Shown piece by piece: positions 33,967-42,457 of a DNA stretch of 64,000 bases. Both the position numbers and the translations under genes were made by a program. Source of the stretch: DATKUC01 sp964553615 (lineage in GTDB: Bacteria; Spirochaetota; Spirochaetia; DSM-27196; DATKUC01); the NCBI GenBank assembly GCA_964553615.1, contig CAZKMA010000006.1, positions 1 to 64,000 on the forward strand, written 5' to 3'. Position 1 is the stretch's first letter. The number at the start of each line of letters is the position of its first letter. A model generated the notes under the pieces. That model saw nothing but the letters and a program-made list of their open reading frames with translations. It ran no database searches and had not been told where the DNA came from.

Positions 33967-34505
33967 GACGGCGCGGCCGCGGAAATCGGACTGAAGGTGA
34001 TGTCGAGGTCATGCTGCGCGGAGAGCTCGTCAAGCTCTGCACGCAGTTTCTTGACCGAAACGGCCGGCGGAACGGCCACGCGCGCGCGCATCAGAAACAT
34101 CGGGGCGCCGGTCCACGGCGCGGCACTGGTTTCCGTTTCCAGATCTTCAATATTGATATTTTCTCGTCGCAGAATTGAGGTAACGGCGTGCACAATTCCC
34201 GGAGTGTCGAGTGAAACCGACTCAAGAAGATAGGGCCTGTTCCGCCCGGTCTGCTGTGGAAGTGCCGTGCTCTTCAGTTCGATACTAAGCCCGAGCGACC
34301 CACCCACCGTCGGCAGCTCCCCGACGAGTCGACTTACGCTCCGGTCGTCACCGGAGACGAGCAGGATAGAGACAAACTCCCCGCCCAGGAGCGCCATCCT
34401 GCTCTCTTCGATATTGCATCCTCGATCCAGAATCGCCTGCGAAAGATCGTCTACAATTCCAACGCGATCCATCCCCATGGCGGTCAATACTGCATGCTGC
34501 TTCAT
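33963..34505 (-). CDS. ACT-domain protein, GcvR-like
   Basis: A 180-residue protein made of two ACT domains (about 3-75 and 90-175). The first begins AVLTAMGMDRVGIVDDLSQAI, the second LLESVSLDTPGIVHAVTSIL, the pattern of GcvR and related double-ACT regulators that bind glycine or other amino acids. No DNA-binding or catalytic domain is attached. ATG 34505 has GGGAG 7 nt upstream; a longer open frame upstream runs into ddl and is rejected. The stop codon overlaps that of rnr on the other strand. Confidence 0.88.
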   Translation of the reverse strand: MKQHAVLTAMGMDRVGIVDDLSQAILDRGCNIEESRMALLGGEFVSILLVSGDDRSVSRLVGELPTVGGSLGLSIELKSTALPQQTGRNRPYLLESVSLDTPGIVHAVTSILRRENINIEDLETETSAAPWTGAPMFLMRARVAVPPAVSVKKLRAELDELSAQHDLDITFSPISAAAPS

Positions 34506-34656
34506 CGCATCTCCCTTCGGCCAATTGTAGACACCCTGCAAGCGGTATTCAACCTGCAGCAGCCGGTCCTGAGGGTAACGCCGATTTTCCCGTGGTAGAA
34601 GTTTTCGGTGGTAGAAGCGCGCAAACCCTGATATAGTCTCACGCGGAAGCAAAGAC

Positions 34657-35766
34657 ATGGAGAACAACAGGAAGAAAACACGGGTAGCTATTCTCTTTGG
34701 GGGCCGTTCGGCCGAACACGAGGTATCGCTGCAGTCCGCCAGGAATGTCCTGGCTTCGCTCGACAGGGACAAGTACGATCCGGTCCTGATTGGAATAGAT
34801 CGGGAGGGGCGCTGGTTTCTGAACGAACACTCGATCAAGCTGCTCAACGATACCGACCCGCGGCTGATACAGTTGAACGGGACCGGAACCGAAATTGCCT
34901 TCGCACCTTCGGGAGACAATCGACAGCTGATATCCCTCACAGACCATGCGAAACTGCCGGACATCGACGTCATCTTTCCCGTCCTGCACGGCCCGTTCGG
35001 GGAAGACGGCACGGTTCAGGGGCTGGCCAAGCTTGCCAATCTCCCCTGCGTGGGGCCCGGCGTTCTCGGCTCCGCGGTTTCAATGGACAAAGACGTCATG
35101 AAGCGGCTGTTGCGGGATGCGGAAATCCCGATTGCGGACTTTCTGGTTTTCCATTCCCACAACCTTCCGGCCGATGCGTTCGAACGGTGCACGTCCCGTC
35201 TGGGCACAACCCTCTACATAAAACCGGCGAACCTCGGCTCTTCGGTCGGTATTTCCCGTGCCCGGAACCGGGAGGAGTTTGATGCCGCAATCCGCCTTGC
35301 CTTCGAATACGATACCAAACTCATCGTAGAGGAGGCTGTCGTGGGGCGGGAGATAGAGGTCTCAGTAATAGGAAACGAGGTGCCGAGGGCATCCCTTCCC
35401 GGAGAGGTTGTTGCGGAAGATGGTTTCTATTCCTACCGCGCGAAGTACATAGATGAAAAGGGGGCAACTCTCGCCATACCGGCAAAGTTGACCGCCGATG
35501 AGATCGCTCACCTTCAGGAGCTTGCACTGCGCGCATTCGAGGCGCTTTGCTGCACCGGGATGAGCAGGGTGGACATGTTTCTCAGACAGGACGGAACGGC
35601 ACTGGTAAACGAGATTAACACCATTCCCGGGTTCACGCGGATCAGCATGTATCCGAAACTCTGGGAGACGAGCGGCATGTCCTACACGGCTCTCGTGGAT
35701 GAGCTCATTACGCTCGCAATCCAGGAGTTCGACAGGCAGAGCCGATTGAAAACCACTCCGGAGTAG
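34657..35766 (+). CDS. ddl: D-alanine--D-alanine ligase
   Basis: A 369-residue ATP-grasp enzyme that joins two D-alanines for peptidoglycan. Signatures: FGGRSAEHEVSLQSARNV at the N-terminus, HGPFGEDGTVQGL, PANLGSSVGIS and the C-terminal VNEINTIPGFTRISMYP. Length is that of the longer Ddl type (VanA/DdlA-like, about 365). Start ATG 34657 is preceded by a GGAAG. It is divergent from the ACT-domain gene with about 150 nt between. Confidence 0.96.
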   Translation: MENNRKKTRVAILFGGRSAEHEVSLQSARNVLASLDRDKYDPVLIGIDREGRWFLNEHSIKLLNDTDPRLIQLNGTGTEIAFAPSGDNRQLISLTDHAKLPDIDVIFPVLHGPFGEDGTVQGLAKLANLPCVGPGVLGSAVSMDKDVMKRLLRDAEIPIADFLVFHSHNLPADAFERCTSRLGTTLYIKPANLGSSVGISRARNREEFDAAIRLAFEYDTKLIVEEAVVGREIEVSVIGNEVPRASLPGEVVAEDGFYSYRAKYIDEKGATLAIPAKLTADEIAHLQELALRAFEALCCTGMSRVDMFLRQDGTALVNEINTIPGFTRISMYPKLWETSGMSYTALVDELITLAIQEFDRQSRLKTTPE

Positions 35767-35799
35767 CATCTCCGGCGAATCGTTTCTCGGACACTTTCG

Positions 35800-36621
35800 C
35801 TATCCCTTCACCGCACCGGTTGTCAGGCCGCGCACCACGTACCGCTGAAATATCATGGTCAGCAAAATTGCCGGCGCAATAATAACGACCGCCGCCGCCA
35901 TGACATCTCCCCAGTTCACCTCGGCGTAGGAAACAAAGTTATAGATGGCAATGGGCAGAGTCTTGGTCTTCCGGGACGCGAGCACAAGCGAGAACATGAA
36001 GTTGTTCCACGAAAAGATGAACGACAGCGTGGTTGCGGTAATGATTCCCGGTCCGGTCAGCGGCAGCAGAATGTGGACAAAGGCTCCCTGTTGGGTTGCC
36101 CCCTCTACCATGGCAGACTCCTCGAGCGCACGAGGAATACCGTCGAAGAAATTGATCATTATCCAGACCACCAGCGGAAGTGCAATGATAATGTGGCTTG
36201 CAATGAGCGCGGTGTACGTGTCGATCAGACGAAGCCGGGAAAATGCGATGTACCAGGGGAGAAGAAGCGATATTCCGGGCATAAGTCGCGCAATCAGGAT
36301 GACCACGCCGAATGTGGTCTGCCGAAAACGTGAAATCGAATAGGCGGCCGGCACTCCCATTACAAGCGCCAGGCTCGTCGCGCCCACCGCAATAATGGTA
36401 CTGTTGATCAGATATGCAAAGAAGTTCTGCTCAGAAAATACCCGGCGAAAATTACCCAGGATTGGATGAAAGATCCAGATTGGCGGACTTGAAATGATCT
36501 GAGATTGCGTCTTGAAGGCCGACGTTCCAATCCAGAACAGCGGAAAGAAGAATACCGAACACACAGTTATAAGCAGTACGTACCATCCGAGTACCTGATA
36601 CCAGGGTCTGCGAATCGTCAT
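35800..36621 (-). CDS. Carbohydrate-type ABC transporter permease (MalG-like)
   Basis: A 273-residue permease with six transmembrane helices and the EAA loop ALEESAMVEGATQQGAFVHILLPL that contacts the ATPase. It is the third gene of a CUT1-type importer. No ATPase gene is present in the cluster. Spacing of 15 nt to the upstream permease supports one operon. Confidence 0.92.
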   Translation of the reverse strand: MTIRRPWYQVLGWYVLLITVCSVFFFPLFWIGTSAFKTQSQIISSPPIWIFHPILGNFRRVFSEQNFFAYLINSTIIAVGATSLALVMGVPAAYSISRFRQTTFGVVILIARLMPGISLLLPWYIAFSRLRLIDTYTALIASHIIIALPLVVWIMINFFDGIPRALEESAMVEGATQQGAFVHILLPLTGPGIITATTLSFIFSWNNFMFSLVLASRKTKTLPIAIYNFVSYAEVNWGDVMAAAVVIIAPAILLTMIFQRYVVRGLTTGAVKG

Positions 36622-36636
36622 GTTTCTCTCCGCTTC

Positions 36637-37515
36637 CTAGAAGTCGAACGTACGCCGCAGACGCAGCATGGCCAGGGTGGAACCGAGCACGAGCAGGAAC
36701 AGCGCCACAAGGGTTGCGGACGCCGAACCAAAGCGAAAGTAGTTGAAGCTCAGGTTGTACGCATATATGTTCAGGGTCTCAGACGCGTTGCCGGGCCCCC
36801 CTGCCGTCATAACGTAGATAATATCGAACGTTTTCAGCCCCTCAATCCCTCGCAAGACCACCGCAACGACAATGGTCGGGCTCAGGAGCGGAAGCGTAAT
36901 GTGACGCAGCCGTTGAAACGCGTTGGCTCCGTCTACCATTGCGGATTCGAAAGGTTCGGAGGGCAAAGAGGCGAGCCCCGCCATAACAATGAGCGCAATC
37001 ATCGGAGTCCATTCCCAGATGTCGACTATTGCCAGAGACGGGATAACGCTCAAGTTCGAGGCCGTCCAGGTGGATCCCGGAAGCCCGATCCCCCGCAGAA
37101 TATAGTTGGCGAGTCCGATTGTGGGTTCGTAGAACAAGGTCCAGGCCAGACCAATTGCCACCGGAGTGGTAACCATAGGCAAGAGCAGAATGAGCTTTGC
37201 CACTCCTTTTCCGGAGAACTTGCGTTCAAGAATCAGTGCAACCCCAACACCGAGGATCGTTTCAAGACCGACCGCAAGGGCCGTGAAATAGAGGGTCCTC
37301 CAGAGAGCGCTCCAGAAACGGGCGTTTGTAAGCATTTCGGTGTAATTTGCAAGTCCGATGAAACTGACCTTTCCTCCGGACAGCATGTCCCAGTTGTCCA
37401 GGCTCAGAACCACCGTGAAGATAACGGGAAAGATCATGAGCACAACTACGAATAGAGCGGCGGGAAGCGGAAATATCCACCTGAGGTTCTTCTCGACGAA
37501 TCGACTTGCGTTCAT
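36637..37515 (-). CDS. Carbohydrate-type ABC transporter permease (MalF-like)
   Basis: A 292-residue permease with six to seven transmembrane helices; the coupling loop reads FESAMVDGANAFQRLRHITLPLL. ATG 37515 is preferred over 37575 because the in-frame extension lacks a ribosome binding site and the transmembrane region then starts at the usual distance, although the site before ATG 37515 is itself weak (GGAA). It follows the binding-protein gene after a strong intercistronic hairpin at 37555-37595. Confidence 0.9.
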   Translation of the reverse strand: MNASRFVEKNLRWIFPLPAALFVVVLMIFPVIFTVVLSLDNWDMLSGGKVSFIGLANYTEMLTNARFWSALWRTLYFTALAVGLETILGVGVALILERKFSGKGVAKLILLLPMVTTPVAIGLAWTLFYEPTIGLANYILRGIGLPGSTWTASNLSVIPSLAIVDIWEWTPMIALIVMAGLASLPSEPFESAMVDGANAFQRLRHITLPLLSPTIVVAVVLRGIEGLKTFDIIYVMTAGGPGNASETLNIYAYNLSFNYFRFGSASATLVALFLLVLGSTLAMLRLRRTFDF

Positions 37516-37554
37516 TACGTTTATTCCAGCTGTTTTTCCTGTAGCAGGATGCGG

Positions 37555-37595
37555 CCGTACGCGCGGCAACCGCATAAGCTGCGCCGCGCGTACGG
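37555..37595 (-). promoter_or_regulatory. Intercistronic hairpin after binding-protein gene
   Basis: CCGTACGCGCGG (37555-37566) and CCGCGCGTACGG (37584-37595) form a perfect 12-bp stem, extended by one more pair, with a 15-nt loop. It lies 16 nt after the binding-protein stop and 40 nt before the permease start. No U tract follows. The position is that of the known malE-malF type hairpins that protect the binding-protein message and lower downstream expression. Confidence 0.75.
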
Positions 37596-37611
37596 ATCCC
37601 GGAAAACGATG

Positions 37612-38928
37612 TTACTGACCGAGCTCGCCGGCTTTCTGGAGAAGCTCGTCAACCTTGGCTACCGCGGCATCCGCGGTGCCCTTCAGGTCGCCTTGACCCG
37701 AGGTCTCTATTGACTGGGTTATTACCGTCCCGATTGCATCGCGTGCTTCACCGACTGCGGTCATGAGCGGCCGGTCATAGGAACGGGCGGTTGCCGCAAT
37801 AGCCTTGGAACTGTCGGCGAGGCCCGGAAACAGCTGCTTCACAACCTCGGGATCGTCCCATACCGACTGGCGGGCAACCGTAACGCCCTTGAGCAGAGAT
37901 GTTTTCGCAACACCCTTGCTTGCAGCCCACTTTACGAACTCCCACGCGGTGTTCTTGTTCGATCCCTGCGCACCCATTGCCAGCGCCCACGGCACCACCA
38001 TGTATGCATGGTTTCCCGCAGGACCGGTCGGGAACGGAGCAACTCCAAGCTTATCGGAAATCTGCGATTTCGCTGGATCGAGCAGACCCGCAATGAGCGT
38101 GCTTGCATCCGTCCACATGGCCACCTTGCCGCTTGCAAACAGAGCCTGCGCCTGTGGCCAGCTCATGTTCGTCGCACCCGGAGGACCATATTTGCCCAGC
38201 ATTTCGCCATAGAACCGGAACGCTTTCATTCCGTCGTTCGAATTGAACGCCGCGCGTCCGTTGACAATGAAGTCTCCGCCAAGATTGTAGAGATAGCTCG
38301 AGAACTGGGTAACCGCGGCGCCGCGTTGTCCACGGGACACAATGCCGTAGGTGCCGGCAGACGGGTTGTTGAGCTTGCGTGCGGCAGCCATGAGCTCGTC
38401 GAGCGTCTTCGGCACTGCCACTCCCGCCTGCTTGAACATGTCAGTGCGGTAGAAGAGGGTCTCCCACTCGGTCACTATGGGAATTGCGTATACGTCATTC
38501 TGGAACGTTACAGCATCGACGGTGGACGCTGGAAAATCCTTCCAGTCCCAACTCGCAGCCGTCTTGTCCTGCAGATAGCTGTTCAGAAACTCGTAATATT
38601 TGTTCTTTGCGAAGAGCTTTCCTTCCTGAAGCGGCCGGGTCATGAACACGTCGATGGACGACGAACCGGAAGCGAACTCGACCGTCAGTTTCTGAGTCAG
38701 CTGATTCTCTTCGTAGCTTTCCAGATTAATCTTGACACCGGACTGCTTTTCGTACTCCGGAATCAACGTCTTGATAACATCTGTATAGGGATGGTTAGCA
38801 GCGACGAATCGCAGCTCCTTCGGCTGTTCCGCCGTACCGTTTGCAAATGCGGGCCCGGCAAAGAGCACGGCCGCAAAGAGAAGCGCCATGAACATCGCAG
38901 GGAAACCAACTTCGTGGATTCTGCGCAT
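37612..38928 (-). CDS. Extracellular solute-binding protein, CUT1 (family 1)
   Basis: A 438-residue exported receptor. Signal peptide ends near AFANGTAEQ. The mature protein has the family 1 pattern: LTVEFASGSSSIDVF, then YAIPIVTEWETLFYRTDMFKQAG, and ALFASGKVAMWTDASTL. These receptors bind oligosaccharides, glycerol-phosphates or polyols. First gene of a binding protein-permease-permease operon. Ligand unknown. The AT-rich stretch 38945-39040 upstream likely holds its promoter as well as that of the divergent methyltransferase gene. Confidence 0.92.
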   Translation of the reverse strand: MRRIHEVGFPAMFMALLFAAVLFAGPAFANGTAEQPKELRFVAANHPYTDVIKTLIPEYEKQSGVKINLESYEENQLTQKLTVEFASGSSSIDVFMTRPLQEGKLFAKNKYYEFLNSYLQDKTAASWDWKDFPASTVDAVTFQNDVYAIPIVTEWETLFYRTDMFKQAGVAVPKTLDELMAAARKLNNPSAGTYGIVSRGQRGAAVTQFSSYLYNLGGDFIVNGRAAFNSNDGMKAFRFYGEMLGKYGPPGATNMSWPQAQALFASGKVAMWTDASTLIAGLLDPAKSQISDKLGVAPFPTGPAGNHAYMVVPWALAMGAQGSNKNTAWEFVKWAASKGVAKTSLLKGVTVARQSVWDDPEVVKQLFPGLADSSKAIAATARSYDRPLMTAVGEARDAIGTVITQSIETSGQGDLKGTADAAVAKVDELLQKAGELGQ

Positions 38929-39087
38929 AGATACCTCCTGGTGGAAATGTGCAGTGATTTAACCTTATAATAACCTATTCGTGTTACAACGTCCACAATT
39001 TTCAGATAAGTAATTTATATATATGCTTTTTTTTATGTTCCGGGTGTGCGGTTGTCCGCACCTGAGGTCGCTGGTACAGTGGGGTGC

Positions 39088-40200
39088 ATGATCGAGACAT
39101 TCCACCAATCAATCAGCGGCGACTCCCGGGAATTGAACACAGTGCGGGATAACTCAATCGATCTGATCGTGACATCCCCTCCCTACCCCATGATAGGAAT
39201 GTGGGACCAGATGTTCGGAAATCTGGATCCGCGCATTTCGCAGGCACTGGAAAGGCAGGACGCCCAACAGGCATTCGGCCTCATGCACGGAATACTGGAT
39301 ACGGTCTGGAATGAATGCTACCGCGTGCTTGCGCCCGGCGGGTTCGCCTGCATCAACGTGGGAGACGCGACACGTTCACTCGGCGGTGAGTTCCGTCTCC
39401 ACACCAACCATGCGCGCATTCTCACCGCGTGCGAACGAATCGGGTTTCGAAGTCTTCCACCGGTCCTCTGGCGTAAGTCTACCAATGCGCCGAACAAGTT
39501 CATGGGCTCCGGAATGCTGCCCGCCGGAGCCTACGTTACGCTCGAACACGAGTACATCCTGATCCTTCGCAAGGGCGGCAAACGGGAGTTTCCCACTCCT
39601 TCAGAGCGGGTCCGACGGAGAAGAAGTGGCTATTTCTGGGAAGAGCGGAACCAGTGGTTCTCCGATCTGTGGGACCTGTCCGGCGTGCGACAGAAGCGCG
39701 CCGCGGGGCTGCGGACCGGCCGACTCCCGTCGGTAGGCCGACTCCCGTCGACAGGCCGACAGGAGTCGGCCATCAGAACGCGAAGCGCAGCCTTTCCGCT
39801 TCTCCTCGCTCTCAGACTGATTCACATGTATTCACTCCAGCAGGACCACGTGCTCGACCCGTTCAATGGAACAGGCACAACGCAACTCGCCGCGGTCGCC
39901 GCCTGCCGGAACTCAACCGGGATCGAAACCGATCAGGATCTGGTCGAGGAAACACGTGATGTTCTCCTCGGCGCAGCCGATATTTCGAACGAGCTCACGG
40001 CTCGACGCATTTCCGATCATCTCCAGTTCGTGGAAAACTCGCTGCGAAGCGGAAGCACTCTCACCTACCGGAACGATAATCACGGGTTTCCTGTGAAAAC
40101 GCGCCAGGAAACCGGTATTGCCCTGAGCCGGGTTGCTCACATCGACGGGCATGGGCCCGATGGTGCCGTGGTCGTCCGGTACGAACCGTGGAATGGTTGA
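39088..40200 (+). CDS. Orphan DNA methyltransferase (beta class, N4-cytosine/N6-adenine)
   Basis: A 370-residue DNA modification methylase. Motif IV TSPPYPM is near residue 30 and motif I LDPFNGTGTT near residue 265, so the order IV-to-I marks the beta class; TSPPY suggests N4-cytosine but N6-adenine cannot be excluded. VLAPGGFACINVGD is motif V-like. A short repeated stretch (GRLPSVGRLPST, about 211-227) lies between the two halves. No restriction endonuclease gene is adjacent, so it is an orphan or regulatory methylase. ATG 39088 is chosen, with GGGG just upstream; an in-frame GTG lies at 39046. Confidence 0.88.
   Translation: MIETFHQSISGDSRELNTVRDNSIDLIVTSPPYPMIGMWDQMFGNLDPRISQALERQDAQQAFGLMHGILDTVWNECYRVLAPGGFACINVGDATRSLGGEFRLHTNHARILTACERIGFRSLPPVLWRKSTNAPNKFMGSGMLPAGAYVTLEHEYILILRKGGKREFPTPSERVRRRRSGYFWEERNQWFSDLWDLSGVRQKRAAGLRTGRLPSVGRLPSTGRQESAIRTRSAAFPLLLALRLIHMYSLQQDHVLDPFNGTGTTQLAAVAACRNSTGIETDQDLVEETRDVLLGAADISNELTARRISDHLQFVENSLRSGSTLTYRNDNHGFPVKTRQETGIALSRVAHIDGHGPDGAVVVRYEPWNG
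39718..39771. repeat. 18-bp repeats with internal palindromes inside the methyltransferase gene
   Basis: GGCCGACTCCCGTCGGTA (39718-39735) and GGCCGACTCCCGTCGACA (39736-39753) are tandem copies; a third, GGCCGACAGGAGTCGGCC (39754-39771), is an inverted variant and a perfect GGCCGAC/GTCGGCC stem. All stay in frame, encoding GRLPSV, GRLPST and GRQESA. They look like a small expandable hairpin repeat inserted into a linker. Confidence 0.75.
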
Positions 40201-40203
40201 CTC

Positions 40204-40596
40204 GTCCCCTGTTCAAGTTTCCTGGCGAGCACCACCGGACCGGGAGCGCCATAGAGCGGTTGTCCGCCTTCTCTACGTCATAGTCATGGCGGCAATTGGC
40301 TCAAGCCTGCCGGACCAGGGTGACGGGAGGCGGGGATACGGCGCCTTCGGTCCCTGTCTGCTCTGCTCACGGCAAGATTACCTGCGAAGCCGCGGGCATG
40401 ACCACGCTCGCGACTCAGGGACCCGAACCGGAGACGCGCCGGGCGGAGCTTTCCCACTGGTTTACCATTCTTCTGTCCGGGACATTCTTCCTCTGGACGC
40501 CCGTGTACGCCCTCGCCGCCAATCTTCCCTGTATCCTCACTCAAGCGTTACAACAGACCGCGGCTCGAACGCATGACCCGAAGGCACCACGAATAA
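40204..40596 (+). pseudogene. Frameshifted CrtO-like acyltransferase remnant
   Basis: No single frame is open, but pieces in different frames spell a protein of the CrtO family (glycosyl-4,4'-diaponeurosporenoate acyltransferase, about 165 residues in Staphylococcus). ETRRAELSHWFTILL and YALAANLPCILTQ lie in one frame (40428-40546); an extra base then shifts to RYNRPRLERMTRRHHE and a stop at 40594-40596. The CrtO C-terminus has the same order: E-T-K-R-A-E-L-I-H-W, then A-N-V-P, then QRYNRPRL. Upstream, an NWLK piece and SLPDQGD (about 40295-40326) in two other frames match the expected RRWKxxLPDxG region. At least three frame changes are needed. It could be decay of a once-functional gene or assembly error; multiple shifts favour decay. 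Confidence 0.72.
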
Positions 40597-40626
40597 CGAA
40601 GCGTTTCCCGCGGTAAAGCGCCACGC

Positions 40627-40655
40627 TTGACAAATCGTTCCGATGGTGCGATTTT
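40627..40655 (+). promoter_or_regulatory. Promoter of hslO with leaderless geometry
   Basis: TTGACA (40627-40632), 17-nt spacer, GATTTT (40650-40655). The hslO ATG begins at 40662, 6 nt after the -10 box, so transcription should start at or beside the A of the ATG. No Shine-Dalgarno sequence precedes the ATG. Confidence 0.6.
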
Positions 40656-40661
40656 CGGCAC

Positions 40662-41633
40662 ATGATCTTACGCAACATCGAGAATCCGACACTCCTGCGC
40701 CAGTTCGACAGGATTCTGAGCGACGGTGTCGATCTCTTTCTCCTTTCGCGCGGCAAGTTTCGCACGGCGGTTCTGCACGGAACGAGGCTCATCAACCAGA
40801 TGCGGGCCAATCACGAGCTCGGCATTCTCGAAACGCTCATTCTTGGCCACGCCTACATGGCTTCGGCGCTCATGGCTACCAGCCTCAAGGGAGGAGACCG
40901 GATTGGCCTCCACCTGCAATGCGACGGCGCGGTAGGCGGTATCCACGTAGAGAGTACCGCCCGTGGTCAGGTGCGCGGATACCTGAACAACAGTGCCATC
41001 CCGCTCGAGGATCCAATCGACAGTTTCGATACCGCTCCCTTCATCGGAAACGGGACACTTTCGGTTTCGCGGTACCTCGAAAACAGCAACAATCCCTTTA
41101 CGGGTCAGATCAGCATTGAATACGGAAACCTCGCCCAGGACCTTACGCGCTACTACGCCATTTCTGAACAGATCCCCACATCGATCGCGCTCAGTATTCA
41201 ATTCGATTCCGATGGAATGGTCTCAGGTGCGGGAGGTTTGCTGGTCCAGGCACTCCCGCCCTCGTCGATCATCTTCGAGAAGGACGACAAGAAGCAGGCC
41301 GATCACGACCGGGAGGAGTACGACGAAGCGATGATTCAGATGGAGGGCCTGGTGCGGACATTGCCGTCGCTCGGGACGCTCTTTGCCGAGGGGCAGTCTC
41401 CGAGCGCGTTCATTCAGCACCACTTTGCAACGTTCGATCCTGACTTTATCGGCTCACGCCCTCTCGAGTTCGCCTGCAATTGCAACCGGGAACGCTTTCA
41501 TCGCTTCCTTTCCGCGCTCCCGCAGGATGAGCTGGACGATATCAGGAAAAACGGCCCGTTCCCGCTCGCCATTACCTGTCACAACTGCAACAGCGTCTAC
41601 AAATTCCAGAAAGAGGAACTGCCGGAAGTGTAG
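40662..41633 (+). CDS. hslO: Redox-regulated molecular chaperone Hsp33
   Basis: A 323-residue holdase chaperone activated by oxidation. The zinc-binding Cys pairs are FACNCN and CHNCN in the C-terminal redox switch (about residues 267-306); the N-terminal domain has the family GHAYMASALMATSLKGGDRIGL stretch. Oxidative unfolding releases zinc and exposes client-binding surface. The promoter places the transcript start at the ATG. It follows the CrtO pseudogene and precedes gntR by about 80 nt. Confidence 0.95.
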   Translation: MILRNIENPTLLRQFDRILSDGVDLFLLSRGKFRTAVLHGTRLINQMRANHELGILETLILGHAYMASALMATSLKGGDRIGLHLQCDGAVGGIHVESTARGQVRGYLNNSAIPLEDPIDSFDTAPFIGNGTLSVSRYLENSNNPFTGQISIEYGNLAQDLTRYYAISEQIPTSIALSIQFDSDGMVSGAGGLLVQALPPSSIIFEKDDKKQADHDREEYDEAMIQMEGLVRTLPSLGTLFAEGQSPSAFIQHHFATFDPDFIGSRPLEFACNCNRERFHRFLSALPQDELDDIRKNGPFPLAITCHNCNSVYKFQKEELPEV

Positions 41634-41678
41634 GAGCCCGAGATTTCTCTTGACAGGGCGGAGACCCCGGTGCATCAT

Positions 41679-41690
41679 GTGATATATCAC
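41679..41690. promoter_or_regulatory. Perfect palindrome upstream of gntR, probable GntR operator
   Basis: GTGATATATCAC is a perfect 12-bp palindrome, 23 nt before the GntR ATG, followed by a further half-site (ATCACAC). A TTGACA at 41650-41655 lies just upstream, so a repressor here would sit over the promoter. FadR-type regulators commonly bind such AT-centred palindromes and repress their own operon. Confidence 0.7.
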
Positions 41691-41713
41691 CTATCACACA
41701 GCGCGGAAGTCAG

Positions 41714-42394
41714 ATGGGTGCGGAGGCGCGTACGTTCCGGGATGACAGTCCTCCCCCACTCAACACGGACAGCCTCGCGGAGCAGACCTTCCAGCTGCTT
41801 CTGCACTGGATTGTCACGCTTCGGCTGAAGTCCGGTGAACGGATTCGGATTCCGCAGCTGCAGGAGTACCTCGGAATCAGCGGCGCCCCAATTCGGGATG
41901 CGCTCCACAGACTTGCCCAGGATAGGCTCGTTGAGGTGCGCGCTCGTGTTGGCTATTTTGTTCGGAAACTGAGCCCGTCGGAGATCCGTGAAATCTGGAA
42001 CTCCCGGGAATTGTTCGAAGTGTACGCGCTGAATACTGCTTTCGATGCGCTTCCGCGGGATCAGATTTCCGAATTACGTGCCGACTCGCTCCTGCAGTTG
42101 GCTATTGATCCGTTCGATTCAAACGCGACCGCACGGCTGGAGCACATCGACGGCACGTTCCACCATTCGCTGCTCATCGGGAACTGCGGCAACAGCTACG
42201 TCATCGGCTTCTACAACAGCGTGTTTAATCTCATACTGCTTACCCGCCATTTGCATGAACGGTACCGCGAAGACATTCATGAGCACCTCGAGATTTTCGA
42301 CGCAATTCTGCGCGGAGACAGGAAAAACGCAACGCTTGCGCTCAAGGGACACCTCAGAGCTGTGGAGCGGGATTTGCTGGACAACTACAGCTGA
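41714..42394 (+). CDS. GntR-family regulator (FadR/FCD type)
   Basis: A 226-residue regulator. Residues 15-80 are a winged helix-turn-helix (GERIRIPQLQEYLGISGAPIRDALHRLAQDRLVEV); residues 90-215 are an FCD ligand domain with metal-binding His positions (HIDGTFHHSLL, HLEIFDAI, KGHL). It is the first gene of an operon with an M20 hydrolase, an importer and an aminotransferase, so its ligand is likely an intermediate of that pathway. The palindrome at 41679-41690 is its probable target. Confidence 0.93.
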   Translation: MGAEARTFRDDSPPPLNTDSLAEQTFQLLLHWIVTLRLKSGERIRIPQLQEYLGISGAPIRDALHRLAQDRLVEVRARVGYFVRKLSPSEIREIWNSRELFEVYALNTAFDALPRDQISELRADSLLQLAIDPFDSNATARLEHIDGTFHHSLLIGNCGNSYVIGFYNSVFNLILLTRHLHERYREDIHEHLEIFDAILRGDRKNATLALKGHLRAVERDLLDNYS

Positions 42395-42457
42395 ACAGAA
42401 CCGGAACGGCGGCAGTCCGCCGATCCGAAGAGACCTGGGACCGTCAAGGAGTATCAT

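Noticed and set aside
39718..39771. CRISPR-like repeat array
   Set aside because: Units are adjacent with no spacers, only three copies, and in frame within a coding sequence.
40398..40616. A 72-residue small membrane protein
   Set aside because: The hydrophobic stretch is better explained as one frame of the CrtO-like remnant; the frame breaks the family's QRYNRPRL ending and lacks a ribosome binding site.
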